Shown here: piece after piece, positions 33,271 through 44,919 of the stretch
Position numbering within the stretch: position 1 is the stretch's first letter
Layout of the letters: the number at the start of each line of letters is the position of its first letter
Assembly (NCBI GenBank): GCA_009763385.1
Contig: CM019827.1
Location: forward strand, 114,851,204-114,915,203
Reading direction: 5' to 3'
Source of the DNA: Coix lacryma-jobi var. lacryma-jobi
Taxonomy: Eukaryota > Streptophyta > Magnoliopsida > Poales > Poaceae
DNA length: 64,000 bases
Notes under the pieces: generated by a model
Databases searched by the model: none
Seen by the model: only the letters and a program-made list of their open reading frames with translations
Told to the model about the DNA's origin: nothing
Position numbers and translations under genes: made by a program

Positions 33271-34516
33271 ACAGCTGAGCGCCTCCAGGTGGTGTAGTAA
33301 AACTGGCGAACTGGGAGGAGCTCGGGCCAAAGGATGGCTGCGGTTGGCTGAACTGCTGAGGTGGCGGTGGGACCTGATGCTGCCACTGAAGCTGCTGCTG
33401 CTGCGGGGGAGGCTGCTGCCACTACCACTGTGGGGTCCGCTCATGATGCGCTCCATGAAGGACAAAGTCTGCTGCTGTAGCTGGAGCATCTGCTGCTGGA
33501 GTGCATCGGACCTCTCCTGAGCCTGCTGTTGAGCTAAGGCCTGAGCCTGGGCTAACCTCTGCTGCTCCTGTGCAAGGCGCTGGACATCCTGCGTCACTGT
33601 CCGCTGCTGCTCCTCCATCCGAGATAGAATCGCAAGGAGTGCGGGGTCGGAGGAAGCAGTACCACTCGGCCCGGCCTCAGAGTCGTGAGCGCTAGGCTGG
33701 TAGTGAGGCGGGAGGTGGTAGTCCTCGTCTGAGCTGTCGGTGGGGTCGTCGTCCACAAACGTGTCCTCACCCTCTAAGTCTGCAAGCTCCTGCTCGGCGA
33801 GGGCACGGACAGTCTCATCCTGCTCCTGAGCTGACTCTAGCACCTCGGGGCGCTGTCTCGAGCTAGAAGAGGCTCCCTGCTGCTGCTGCCTGCGGTCCCG
33901 ACCGTGTCCTAGAAGCTGACTCATGTTATAAGCGGGGAACACGGTTGCAGAGCCGGTGAGGGACTGCCCGAGGTGAGATCCTGTGGTGGCAGCTACCTTC
34001 CAAAGAATGTAGGAAATCCAGTGAGCGTATGGTAGCTGCTGACGGGCCTTGATGCCCTCTGCCACGGTGTCCTCCATCTCACAGATGATCACATCCATAA
34101 TATCAAACTCCTTCTGCTGAATCAGATATGCAAGAAGCCAGAGATGGAGTTGGGAGATACCCTCTCTGAAGCCGACATGAGGAAGCAGGGTGCGCCTGAG
34201 AACCTCGTGGAGGATCCGAGCCGCAGGAGTGAGATCCTTCGGTGCACGGCTCGAACCGTCCCCGAATGGCTCTCGAAAGCAGGGACGCACCAAGTCTGTA
34301 GAGGGCTGCTCATCGCCGTGAGGGCGTCTGGGTGGCTCAGTCTGACCGTAGCAAAGATCGTGGATCCGTGTCTGCGAGTGACGAAGTCCAAACCAATCTC
34401 TGATCTCTGAGGTGAATAGCCTGTAGTGCTCGCCCTCAAATGCAAACTCAATCGTCTCCCTGTCCGGGTGCACCCAAAGAGACGCGTAAAACTGGAAGAC
34501 CCAGTCCTCTATGTAA
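33271..34516 (-). pseudogene. Middle part of the Copia extra ORF (putative plant transposon protein domain)
   Basis: The frame continues directly from the piece at 42501-43418 once the element at 34522-42495 is removed; the joined frame crosses the duplicated GAGCC. It has a folded domain (from VHPDRETIEF to about LWKVAATTG) and an acidic segment with DLEGEDTFVDDDPTDSSDED. A long Gln/Ala-rich coiled coil with repeated AQEQQRLAQ follows. SIRE-type elements carry such an extra, sometimes env-like, ORF after pol. No membrane segment is visible here. The C-terminal end is cut by the solo LTR at 30862-33265. Confidence 0.65.
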
Positions 34517-34521
34517 GAGCC

Positions 34522-36051
34522 TGTTGACGTTCATTAGTGCAAATAGAATATGAAAGATTCCGCAAGCGCACAGAACACCGTTGTAGCATTTTACCGGGAG
34601 TATTCCAGGATCGTTATTTATATTTTACCACAGGGAAGCTAGGGTCAAGAATCTGATAACTCACTATCATGCATCTACTAACTCAGAGTACTAAATAGAC
34701 TAAAGCAGGGGTAAATGATATATGATATGATAATGAAAGTACATCAAAGAGAATTCAATGATAAATGTAAAGATAACTATAGTGGGAGGACAACGGGAAA
34801 GATCAAGGTTCCTATGTTCTTCTCTATTACTTGGGTTCTAAGGTAACAAAGATGAAAAGATATAGCAGTTATAAACATTGGCACTTTGGAGCAACAGGTC
34901 CTTTCCAACTCTCGAAGAAGACTGGGAAAAAGGTAGTTGGGAGAAGGCTGCCAAAAGCCCTACGAAACATCAATCCGAACGTGGTGGACTACGAAGGCCT
35001 AACAGAGGTGTCACCCCTGGGGCTACCACAACTATTCCGTGGGATTGAGCGCAACCTCAGGTAACCCATAGACTAAACACCATGTCTAATCTATCGATTA
35101 CTACTCTAATTAGCTAGCATAACTAGAGCACTCAATACGAGCAAAGATCCCATGCCAAGATATAACAACTATACTAATCATATAATAAAGCATAAAGTAA
35201 ATAGAGAAGATAAATATGTTAAAGCATAAGTCTTACAAAGAAAAGATACAAAGACATACCAAAACTCTGAAGACTCCTCCGGAACCGGAGCACAGCTCCG
35301 CTCTCCCTAACTCCCGACTAGAGCTAAGCTATTACATTGTAAAATCTAAACCTAATTACATAGAGAAGAGAGGTTATCCATTCGAGGGACGCCTCTACAA
35401 CTCCATGATGATGATGTTATTGCCTCAGGGGGGTCTGAGGTTTATTATATAAGGGCTCCTGGCCTCCCCTCCACCTTGAGCAAACGATGTGGTACTAAAT
35501 CTTTCACCATGTGCACATGGGCATGTCCTCCAGTGGCCACATGTCACCACGCCGTTGGTCGGGGGGAGGGAAATTGTGCCGCGCCGTTTCGTCCGCAAGC
35601 GCACGCGTGCAGGATCTGCTGGGCCACGTGTCCTCGTCAGGTAGGCCACCTCCTGCGCATGTCGGGTGAAAGAAAGGACCCTGCGCGCTGCTCATGAGGA
35701 CGCATGCACTTGTATGGTGCCACGTTTCCAACAATGGTTGGATCTGCAGGGCACTATTTATGTGGGTCCTATCTATTATTAGCAAAATTAATATCTTTCC
35801 ACTCCGTGCTCCAAATGTAGCAAGTAATATCCATTTCGATCAGCGTGACGAGCTCTATGCATTAGTATACTTCAATTCGCCATCTAAGATAGTTTTATTC
35901 GGTGAAAAATTTAATATCCTGCAAAACAACAGAGATCACCAAAACTCACTGAACTCGTTATAATCAACCCTACAACTATGCTCTATGGTTCATTTCATGT
36001 TAATTCATGCAATAGTTGATGGTATAATATTGACTATAAGGACCGTCAACA
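34522..36051 (-). mobile_element. 3' LTR of the non-autonomous element
   Basis: It runs from TGTTGACGTTCATTAG to GACCGTCAACA on the plus strand and is about 98% identical by eye to 40964-42495. The small ORFs inside occur in both copies and show no domain. Confidence 0.9.
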
Positions 36052-36066
36052 AGTTTCCCCAAGCTT
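36052..36066 (-). other. Polypurine tract of the non-autonomous element
   Basis: AAGCTTGGGGAAACT on the minus strand directly precedes the 3' LTR. The related element has TAGCTTGGGGGAGTT at 56523-56537. Confidence 0.7.
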
Positions 36067-39000
36067 ACCCTTTGCTAGTCCCTTAGCAAAGTCAAACTCA
36101 ACAATGGATCAGGAGTTGCTGCAATATCTGCACTTTTAACAAGTACACATGCATTCAAATAAAAGTTCTCATTTGGATTAGAAAAAGATATCATATTATT
36201 TATCATGGGGCTTAGTACTTTACCTTGAATCTTGAGTAATTGAAAGATAGAACGATCAAATCAAGCACTATGTCTCTTGTTGTTTCACTTCACCATTATC
36301 CCGGAGTTTTTATAAATTTTCAAAAACATATGTTGCCAAAGTAAACAATGGATCCAAAGAGAAAGTCAACCATACCAATGAATTGAGAAGTGCATGTGTA
36401 TGGAAAATGGAGGCGGGTGCTCTTTTGAATATTTCACTCTCTTTCGTCTATTAGAGACACATGGCTATCAGGCTAATTCTACTGTCGGGCACATGACCAT
36501 TTTTTTTGATATTCATATTTTTTTCTATTCTCTCTTTTTTTTCTTTTTTTTCGAGGTTCCGGACACTTGTCCCTTTTTATTTCCTCGAGATCTATCTTTT
36601 TGAGGTTTCGGACACTTGTCCCTTTTTATTTCCTCGGATTTTTTTTCTTCTTTTTTTTTTCAATAGCCATATGCTTTCAACAAACTTTTGAAAGGATAGA
36701 AACAGATAATCATGAACATTTATGCGGAAGATGGATGAAATGTGTAAGTGATCTCAATTCAATAGCATGATAACTTCTCATAGGGTCAACAAAGCTTAAT
36801 TTAGCTCAATACAATTATTTGCCATATTAATATTAGAAACTCTCCGGAACTCTAGTGTTATTTTAGAACAAGATAACAGTAGCTCAAATCATCACATATC
36901 ATATCTGTCAATTACCTAGACTCTGGATCAAGCATTTGCTACCCATATATTTAATTTCATTTTAAGGCATCATTAATTTTTTAAACTTAGGAGAACTCAT
37001 GCTTAAAGGCTAGGTACTAGAAAGAAATTCAATAGAGCAACTATTCATCATTTCCATTTTAAGAGATTAGGGAGAGAGTTCTTCAAATTAGACATGCTTT
37101 ATTTATTTAATCTAACACACACTATAACCTATTACTTAAAAAACACACTAAGATAGTAGTAAGACATACCTGAATCACAAAGATAACGGAGGTGCATCTC
37201 CCTCAAGCTAATCCATTCGATCACATCGAGCCTTCATGTGCCCGAATATTTTTGTTCTTTTTCTTTTTAAGGGTGGCTCATATTTTTTTATTTTGAATTT
37301 ATTTATAAAAAGAAAAACTTAAGAGGATAAAAATACTTACTTGGATACACAGGGGTGCTTTCCCCCAAGCTGAATGTTGACATAGTCGTTTGATCTTGCA
37401 ATGTAGCAGACTGGCAGTGAAAATGTTCTTTCTCTATCAGAGCATTGATTGATGTTGATGGTTGTTGAAATAGTGCTCCAACAGTGGATGGAACATCCAC
37501 TTGCTCGTCAACTTTTCTTGGTCTTCAATCCTGTGAAACTTAAATAGACAACAAAACTTGTGGAATAGATTAAGCGTTAGTGGTTGGCCACTTAAGCCTT
37601 AGTTGCCCAGAGTTTCAGTAAGATCTCTTTCTTAATATTTTTGTATTTATATATATATATTTTGATGATGCAAAAATGCAATGGGATGAATGTATCTTTA
37701 TTTTTATTTTTATGCCACCACGGTGAATATTTCATGTAGGTTTTTACACACCACAGAATTATTCACATGGGGCTTTAGGTTTTATGATGAAGTGCAAAAA
37801 GTAAAATATTTTTATTTTCTCTTTTTTATGTAATTCTGATGCAGAAAAGTAAATATGCTATGGAGAAATAATTATGGAAAGTAAACATGCAAAACTAATG
37901 CAAAAAATATAAATATGGATAACTACCGATTTACCTTTCGGCGAGGGTTCAATGTTTTAAGTCCTCTGAACGGGACTTCTCATCATGTTCATTCCTGAGG
38001 TGCATCATTTGATCTCGATATGTAGACCTTGATAACTACACCTCTTGATATGGTGTCACTCATGTTCTTTGTTCGCCTAGCAATTTGAAGTGAAACATTG
38101 ATTGTGGAAGTTGGCAGCATCTTGCTCAGTGTGCATGTTCTTGTAGATCCAGGACCTTCACTCTGTAGAATTTGGGAGTTGACAAACCCTTCCATGTTTT
38201 GCTCAAGAGTGTGTCCTGCTCATAAAGACAAGGTAGAGATCAAGTGCATAGGCTCTGTTGGTGGAAAAACACCAACAAAACCAAAAGTTTTGTTCATTCC
38301 TCTCTAATCTTAGACACATTACACAAGATGAACTTGTTGTTTATGTGTTCTATTCAATCTTAACATGAGTGATAGAATCAGAAGATGAGCATGAAAGTAG
38401 CATCGTAAAATATTTAACAGATCAGATTGCTTAACCCAAGGAAGGATAATCTATGCATAATGTGTTGATCTTTCCATGATTGTGATATATCATCTTCCAA
38501 AGGTTGGATGCACAACATTTTAGCTCATTTAAGTGAGATTCAAGAGAGTAAAGCCAGGAACAAAGAGTAAAGAACTAAACATGTTGAGTTGATTAGGGTG
38601 GATCAAGTGATGTGCAACTTAAACATGTTTGGTTCTTTATTTATGCGCATACTAGAAATAAAGAGAAGCTTTTAAAGTGATGGTCACTTACCTTGAAATG
38701 TTACTTTATCATTGAAGTGTGATTGTGTCGAACCATCTTGTGGAAGTTTCTCTTGTCTAGCTGGTTGTTGTTCATGAATGGCTTGTCTTCTCTTGCTTAT
38801 CTCACAGTGGGCCAGCTGAGTCTTGTTCTCAACAGGTCCAGACGATGGAGACTTTGTCGACTATTCTCTTGATTTGTAGGGTCGGGTACTATCTCTACAT
38901 CTTCTAATTCTTGCAGTGCAGTGGCTTCACCCTTCATGATGTCCCCCTCAATTCCTGGCAGTTGGTTCTTCATTTGTCGGTTGAGTTAACGTCTTCTCTT

Positions 39001-40937
39001 GGTTTTCTTCAGCTGCTCATAAATGGTGTAGCTATTGAAGAAGCAGTGACCCTTTTGATCGAAGATCCAAAAGTGGACGTCTCCATGTCCGACATAGATG
39101 ACAACATTAGTGGTGTTTAAGAACGATCTTCCAAGAATGAGTGATGGATCATATTCTTCTTCTAGACTGGGGCAGCGTCTAGTGGCTTGTACTAATCAAA
39201 GTGGTGAGTAGAAGGTCAAAGTGTCTTGAAGCTGGATTTCTCCTTCCTCATCTTGATCGTGAAGCACATCTAGACAACAGAATTGTGTCTCCCCCAAGCT
39301 GGCTTGTGAAGTAGGTGGATGCCCAAACTTCTTCAACAACATGTTCATGAGTTGAAATTGTAGACCTTGTTGTTGTTGAAGTTGTTCCACCTCATCCCCC
39401 AAACTAGCTCTTGTGTTAGAAGTGAGGAGGACTTCCACTGCTTGTCTTCATAGTGAACCACCAACATACTTCCTTCGGACGACACATAGATGTTATAATG
39501 TAGTGGCATATCGTCACCCTGATATATGTTGTTGGTGTCGGTGTTGATGTCTTTAACAATGATGAGTGTAGGCATAGATTGACCCAAATGGGGTGAGTTG
39601 CATCCTGCTCGTCATCAGTGTCTTGGCTTAGGCCTTGGGATGGATCAAAGCTTGGCTGCTTTCGACATCACTAGTGACTTGTCTGATGATGACTTTTATC
39701 TATCCATGGGTTGAGTTTTGGATCTTTAAGTTCACACCATGAACAAGCAAATCTCATCTCCTACAAAATGTTAGTGGACACATACCCGAAGGATTGCACT
39801 TGAATTTGAAACATGGGTTGTTATCCACAACTATGTGTTATTCATCCATGCTAATGAAAAGATAATTTTAGGATTACTTTAGCATAGACTAGTATCTTAT
39901 GTGTTGGCTGCATTTTAACATGGTTCAAGGCAAAAGATAACTTGCAGTAGAAGATAGACTTAAATAAACTTTAATACTCACAGTTCTTTCATCCATGATG
40001 AATGAGCTGAGTCTTCTTTGTGCAGTTCATCATATGCCTTGCTTCATCTCTGATGTGAATTCATCTCAGGACTTTCCCAAATTGTATTTGAGAGTTTTCT
40101 GCAGGGGTTAGTCCAACAAAATAACCAATGTCTACACAAGCTAATTTCAGATCAATAATCAAACCAAACTCCGTGTCTAATTTGATTAAGGTAGACTATT
40201 TAACCTAAGCACCACACTTAATTTAAAAAGCCTATGAAAGTACCCAATCGAAGTACATTCAAACCAAAACATACTATGGTAAACAAGGGTAGCATGAGAG
40301 CATAACAGAGATTTATTCAAAAAGAGATGACAGAGTATGATCACAGTGAGGAATATATATATATATATATTTCTTTTTTTTATTATATTTTTTTAGATGT
40401 AGATGACATGAATGCATGCAAAGAACTAAACATGATGAGGATTTGATAAAAGAAAACCTAAACTAAATGGAGTGGATGCAAGGATAATCAAAGTAAACAT
40501 GCAGTGGTATGAAATAAATTAAAAAGATAACTACTCATAAAGTTTAAAATCCATGAGCAAGACTGTCTCACCTTGATCATTCTTATCATGACTCACAACT
40601 GGGATTTGTGAGTGGTGCGGCGTAACTATCCGTCACATGGAATGAGAGTTGAATTGTTGTGACGGTGACCTTTTCTCCAATCTACACATGGTTAGAATAA
40701 TATATGTATGTATACACAAACCTGTGAGATGATAGGGTTCCAAGATTAATGATGGATCTTGAATGTTCAGGCACTCTGGGTTCTTCATTCTTGTGGAAGC
40801 TTGTCATAAGGTCGAAACGACATCTGGTGTTCTGTCTATTCCACACTCAACAGAACAAGGGGTAATCCTACTAAAGCTAGTGGTACACTAAATTAGCAGA
40901 CATCAAGATCATTATCAAAATCTTTACACCAATTGCT
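36067..40937 (-). other. Interior of the non-autonomous element, without recognisable pol
   Basis: The interior is AT-rich with only short ORFs. Near 36552-36640 a unit with GGACACTTGTCCCTTTTTAT and a trailing TTCCTCG occurs twice in tandem; one matching copy is found, inverted, near 56020. Short frames on both strands around 38900-39600 have coding-like composition and may be an eroded gag or pol remnant, but I cannot identify it. A (TA)n run lies near 40355-40370. Confidence 0.6.
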
Positions 40938-40955
40938 TCCCCGGCAAAGGCGCCA
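40938..40955 (-). other. Primer-binding site of the non-autonomous element (tRNA-Asp type)
   Basis: TGGCGCCTTTGCCGGGGA on the minus strand lies 8 bases inside the 5' LTR. It closely matches the site complementary to the tRNA-Asp 3' end used by many plant Gypsy elements. Confidence 0.75.
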
Positions 40956-40963
40956 AAAATGCT

Positions 40964-42495
40964 TGTTGACGTTCGTTAGTGCAAATAGAATATGAAAGAT
41001 TCCGCAAGCGCACAGAACACCGTTGTAGCATTTTACCGGGAGTATTCCAGGATCCTTATTTATATTTTACCACAGGGAAGCTAGGGTCAAGAATCTGATA
41101 ACTCACTATCATGCATCTACTAACTCAGAGTACTAAATAGACTAAAGCAGGGGTAAATGATATATGATATGATAATGAAAGTACATCAAAGAGAATTCAA
41201 TGATAAATGTAAAGATAACTATAGTGGGAGGACAACGGGAAAGATCAAGGTTCCTATGTTCTTCTCTATTACTTGGGTTCTAAGGTAACAAAGATGAAAA
41301 GATATAGCAGTTATAAACATTGGCACTTTGGAGCAACAGGTCCTTTTCAACTCTCGAAGAAGACTGGGAAAAAGGTAGTTGGGAGAAGGCTGCCAAAAGC
41401 TCTACGAAACATCAATCCGAACGTGGTGGACTACGAAGGCCTAACAGAGCTGTCACCCCTGGGGCTACCACAACTATTCCGTGGGATTGAGCGCAACCTC
41501 AGGTAACCTATAGACTAAACACCATGTCTAATCTATCGATTACTACTCTAATTAGCTAGCATAACTAGAGCACTCAATACGAGCAAAGATCCCATGCCAA
41601 GATATAACAACTATACTAATCATATAATAAAGCATAAAGTAAATAGAGAAGATAAATATGTTAAAGCATAAGTCTTACAAAGAAAAGATACAAAGACATA
41701 CCAAAACTCTGAAGACTCCTCCGGAACCGGAGCGCAGCTCCGCTCTCCCTAACTCCCGACTAGAGCTAAGCTATTACATTGTAAAATCTAAACCTAATTA
41801 CATAGAGAAGAGAGGTTATCCATTCGAGGGACGCATCTACAACTCCATGATGATGATGTTATTGCCTCAGGGGGGTCTGAGGTTTATTATATAGGGGCTC
41901 CTGGCCTCCCCTCCACCTTGAGCAAATGATGTGGTACTAAATCTTTCACCATGTGCACATGGGCATGTCCTCCAGTGGCCACATGTCACCACGCCGTTGG
42001 TCGGGGGGAGGGAAATTGTGCTGCGCCGTTTCGTCCGCAAGCGCACGCGTGCAGGATCTGCTGGGCCACGTGTCCTCGTCAGGTAGGCCACCTCCTGCGC
42101 ATGTCGGGTGAAAGAAAGGACCCTGTGCGCTGCTCATGAGGACTTATGCACTTGTATGGTGCCACGTTTCCAACAATGGTTGGATCTGCAGGGCACTATT
42201 TATGTGGGTCCTATCTATTATTAGCAAAATTAATATCTTTCCACTCCGTGCTCCAAATATAGCAAGTAATATATCCATTTCGATCAGCGTGACGAGCTCT
42301 ACGCATTGGTATACTTCAATTTGCCATCTAAGATAGTTTTATTCAGTGAAAAATTTAATATCCTGCAAAACAACAGAGATCACCAGAACTCGCAGAACTC
42401 GTTAGAATCAGCCCCACAACTATGCTCTATGGTTCATTTCATGTTAATTCATGCAATAGTTGATGGTATAATATTGACTATAAGGACCGTCAACA
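40964..42495 (-). mobile_element. 5' LTR of the non-autonomous element
   Basis: Matches 34522-36051 nearly throughout; one 2-bp indel accounts for the length difference. Confidence 0.9.
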
Positions 42496-42500
42496 GAGCC

Positions 42501-43418
42501 GGACCGCCCCATCAAGTCTGCAAAACCAGGTAGAAAGGTGAGAGCGGGGCGGAGCTGCTCTGAAGCTGACACCAGGGCCTCTAGGGTGCAAACACGCTGG
42601 GAGCGGATACTGATCTCGGTGTTCCTATATCCACGGTAGAAGTCCTCCTGCAGCACTGTATAGATATCTGCCCCTGCCTGCTGCTGCCTCTCCCCGGGGA
42701 ACCACTGCTCAACGGGGACCAAGCGAAGTGTCTGTATCTGCGAGCACGTGGCTGGCCGGAGGTCCAGTCGCAGAATCGGCGGGGGCGCACGCCTCGACGG
42801 AGCACGTGCTCCCCGCAGAGGGACGTCGGGCCGGGGTGGCACTGTAGTCCTACGACGAGTAGACCGGCGGCGGGGTACCTCCTCAGGGACCTCCTCCTCT
42901 GCCTCGACATCTGCCTCTGCCTCAACTGCCTCGACCTCTGCCTGACCCTGCTGCGACCTCTGGGGCTCGACACCGGGTGAGGTGAACGTCGTCCGACGAC
43001 CGACAACCATATGTGTGCCAGTCGGTGAGTGGTGAAAGCGCTCAACCTCCTCAACTGCTCTGCGCTGCTCAGGAGATAACTGATCCTCAATCCTCAAGCC
43101 ACCACCACGGCCTCCCTGCTCTGCAACCTCACGGGCCTGATCGGCCTCTCGCTGCTCTCGGGTGCGCTTTCGGCGCGTGATCAACTTTCCCTTCCCGGGC
43201 CTCTGACCAGAAGGGGGGGACAGGGAGGAGAGTCCCCAGGGGCACCACCGACGTTCTTGCAGCGCATAGCTGACAAGAACGGGAAGAGCTGTCACTGAGA
43301 GGTGCGGAACTGTCGCTGAAAGAACAACTGCCACTGAAATCGTCTGACCACCAGCTAACACGAAACCCAACTGACAGATACTCCCCCTGACACTGTCACC
43401 CAACGCGCTGGCACTCAC
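42501..43418 (-). pseudogene. N-terminal part of the Copia extra ORF
   Basis: A basic stretch with RRKRTREQREADQ is followed by an acidic repeat VEAVEAEADVEAEEEVPEEV and then an RRRSTRRR patch. A conserved-looking segment then runs up to GFADLMGRSG, where the element at 34522-42495 interrupts it. The true start is unclear; a GC-rich leader-like stretch lies upstream (43710-44160). The function of such ORFs is not established. Confidence 0.6.
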
Positions 43419-44915
43419 GAGGCTTGGCCTCGATCCGTACCCGTGGGCTTGGCCCCGGGTTATCTGTCACTGCCAACTGACCACAAGCTGTCACTGAGCC
43501 ACTGACTCGCTGCATAGAATAGATGGGAGATATATAAGAACATATATTCTAGAGACGAGAAAGCCCTATGGAAGCAAAGCAAACGGGATATGAAAGGGAA
43601 AGGCTTTGCTACCTGATGAACTGACGAAACGACCCAAGTACGAGGTAAGACACTGATGTTCCGGCACCCACACGTCACACCGAGGGGAACTGCAAAGGGG
43701 TTGGGTGATAACGGGGGTTAAAACATGGTGGAATGGCTATTGGGGCATTTCATCGAGCATCGAGCGAGCATTAGATTGGGGAAGGGGTGGATGCTCACTT
43801 GGGGGCGCTGTGTGCCGGGGAGGAGGTCACCGGAGATGGAGATGGGCACTGGGACGAGCTCGGGCGCGAAGGAGAAGGCGACGAAGGCGCCGGCGAGCTT
43901 TTCCGGCGAGGAAACTTCAGCGAGCGCGCGGTGGACTGGCGTGCGGTGAGGTGCACGCGTGGCTGCGAGGAGCGCTGAGCGCGGCTGGGGGGAAACGCGG
44001 CGGCGGTGCAAAGGCCTGGCGGCGAGAGGATGGCGGGCGAGCGCGGCGGCCGACGGGTGGGTTAGGGTTTGCTGCTCGGGTGCGGCGGCGGCGGCTTGGG
44101 TCAGGGCTGGCGCGAGGAAGACGAAGAGTGGAATGACACGTGGGTCCCGAGCAATCAGAGGAAGAACTCAACGCGCCGCTTAATGGGGCATCGGACACGC
44201 CGATGTGATCACATCGGACGCTCCGATGTCCACTCAGAGAGGTCCGAAACTGCCAAAATCGCATAGGACACGTCCTTTGCCTTGGCATCGGACGCTCGGC
44301 AGCGTCCGATGGGGCACCGGACGCTCCGTTGGTGACACAACGGACGCAGCGCCAACACTGTTCCAGCTGGAGCTGTGTACAGTGGGGGCATCGGACGCTG
44401 GATCCAGCGTCCAATGCAGCGTCCGATGCTGCAAATTGGCTTGTTTCGCAGATCTCCATTGCGGCTCCCTCTCCCAACCAAGTTCCAACTCAAATAAGAG
44501 GCAAATAAACACCAGTTGGAACCTAGTATGAGCATACTCGCATAAACCCTCAATTTTAGAAATATTTTGGCATAGGCTACATACCATTTTTAGGTAAAAT
44601 AGGCAATAAAACCCAAGGAGATAACATTTGGCCACCAAAACTAGGGGTCTCAACCATTAGGAGCCTCAAATGCTCCCCCTAGCGGTGGACGAACACAGCG
44701 GTTGCTCAAAACTTAACCAAAAAGAAACGACAAAGCAACACACATGCATATGCAATGCAATTCGGAACTTGAATCTAGGTTGCTTGTCAAGTTTGCTCAT
44801 GGGTAAGCTTCTTCACACGCTTTTTAGGGCAGTTATCTTAACCACATCTGACAAGCCTATGTGCATAGTATAAATTAAACATGGCATATGATACAATGCA
44901 ATGCAAAGACAACCC
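43419..44915 (-). other. Spacer between pol and the extra ORF, with a leader-like GC-rich segment
   Basis: In the element's direction the order is: pol end, an AT-rich stretch, a CATCGGACGC island (44190-44430), a G-box CACGTG (44137-44142), and a very GC-rich segment with AAACCCTAACC (about 43710-44110). A possible splice donor GTGAGCATCC follows near 43790-43800. This looks like the promoter and first exon of a gene, which could allow separate expression of the extra ORF. That reading is inference. Confidence 0.45.
44190..44430. repeat. Internal island of CATCGGACGC/GCGTCCGATG words
   Basis: Words identical to those in this element's own LTRs lie between pol and the extra ORF, again in both orientations. 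Confidence 0.8.
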
Positions 44916-44919
44916 CCTT

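Larger units (their letters stand above)
34522..42495 (-). mobile_element. Complete non-autonomous LTR retroelement (LARD-like)
   Basis: The 7974-bp element has TG...CA ends, LTRs of 1530 and 1532 bp, and an exact GAGCC duplication (34517-34521, 42496-42500). The primer site on the minus strand lies next to the right LTR and the polypurine tract next to the left one, so it runs right to left. I counted roughly 25-30 differences between the LTRs, about 2%. The 4.9-kb interior has no gag, protease, integrase or reverse transcriptase. It would need enzymes from another element; the tRNA-Asp-type primer site suggests a Tat/Athila-like Gypsy helper, which is inference. Confidence 0.9.

Noticed and set aside
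34831..35452. Small ORFs repeated at 41273-41894 that could look like a duplicated gene
   Set aside because: They are paired only because they lie in the two LTRs of one element; codons are not better conserved than surrounding sequence.
38911..39587. Possible eroded protease or gag in the non-autonomous element
   Set aside because: Short frames on both strands have coding-like composition, but I could not match any catalytic motif, so no gene is called.
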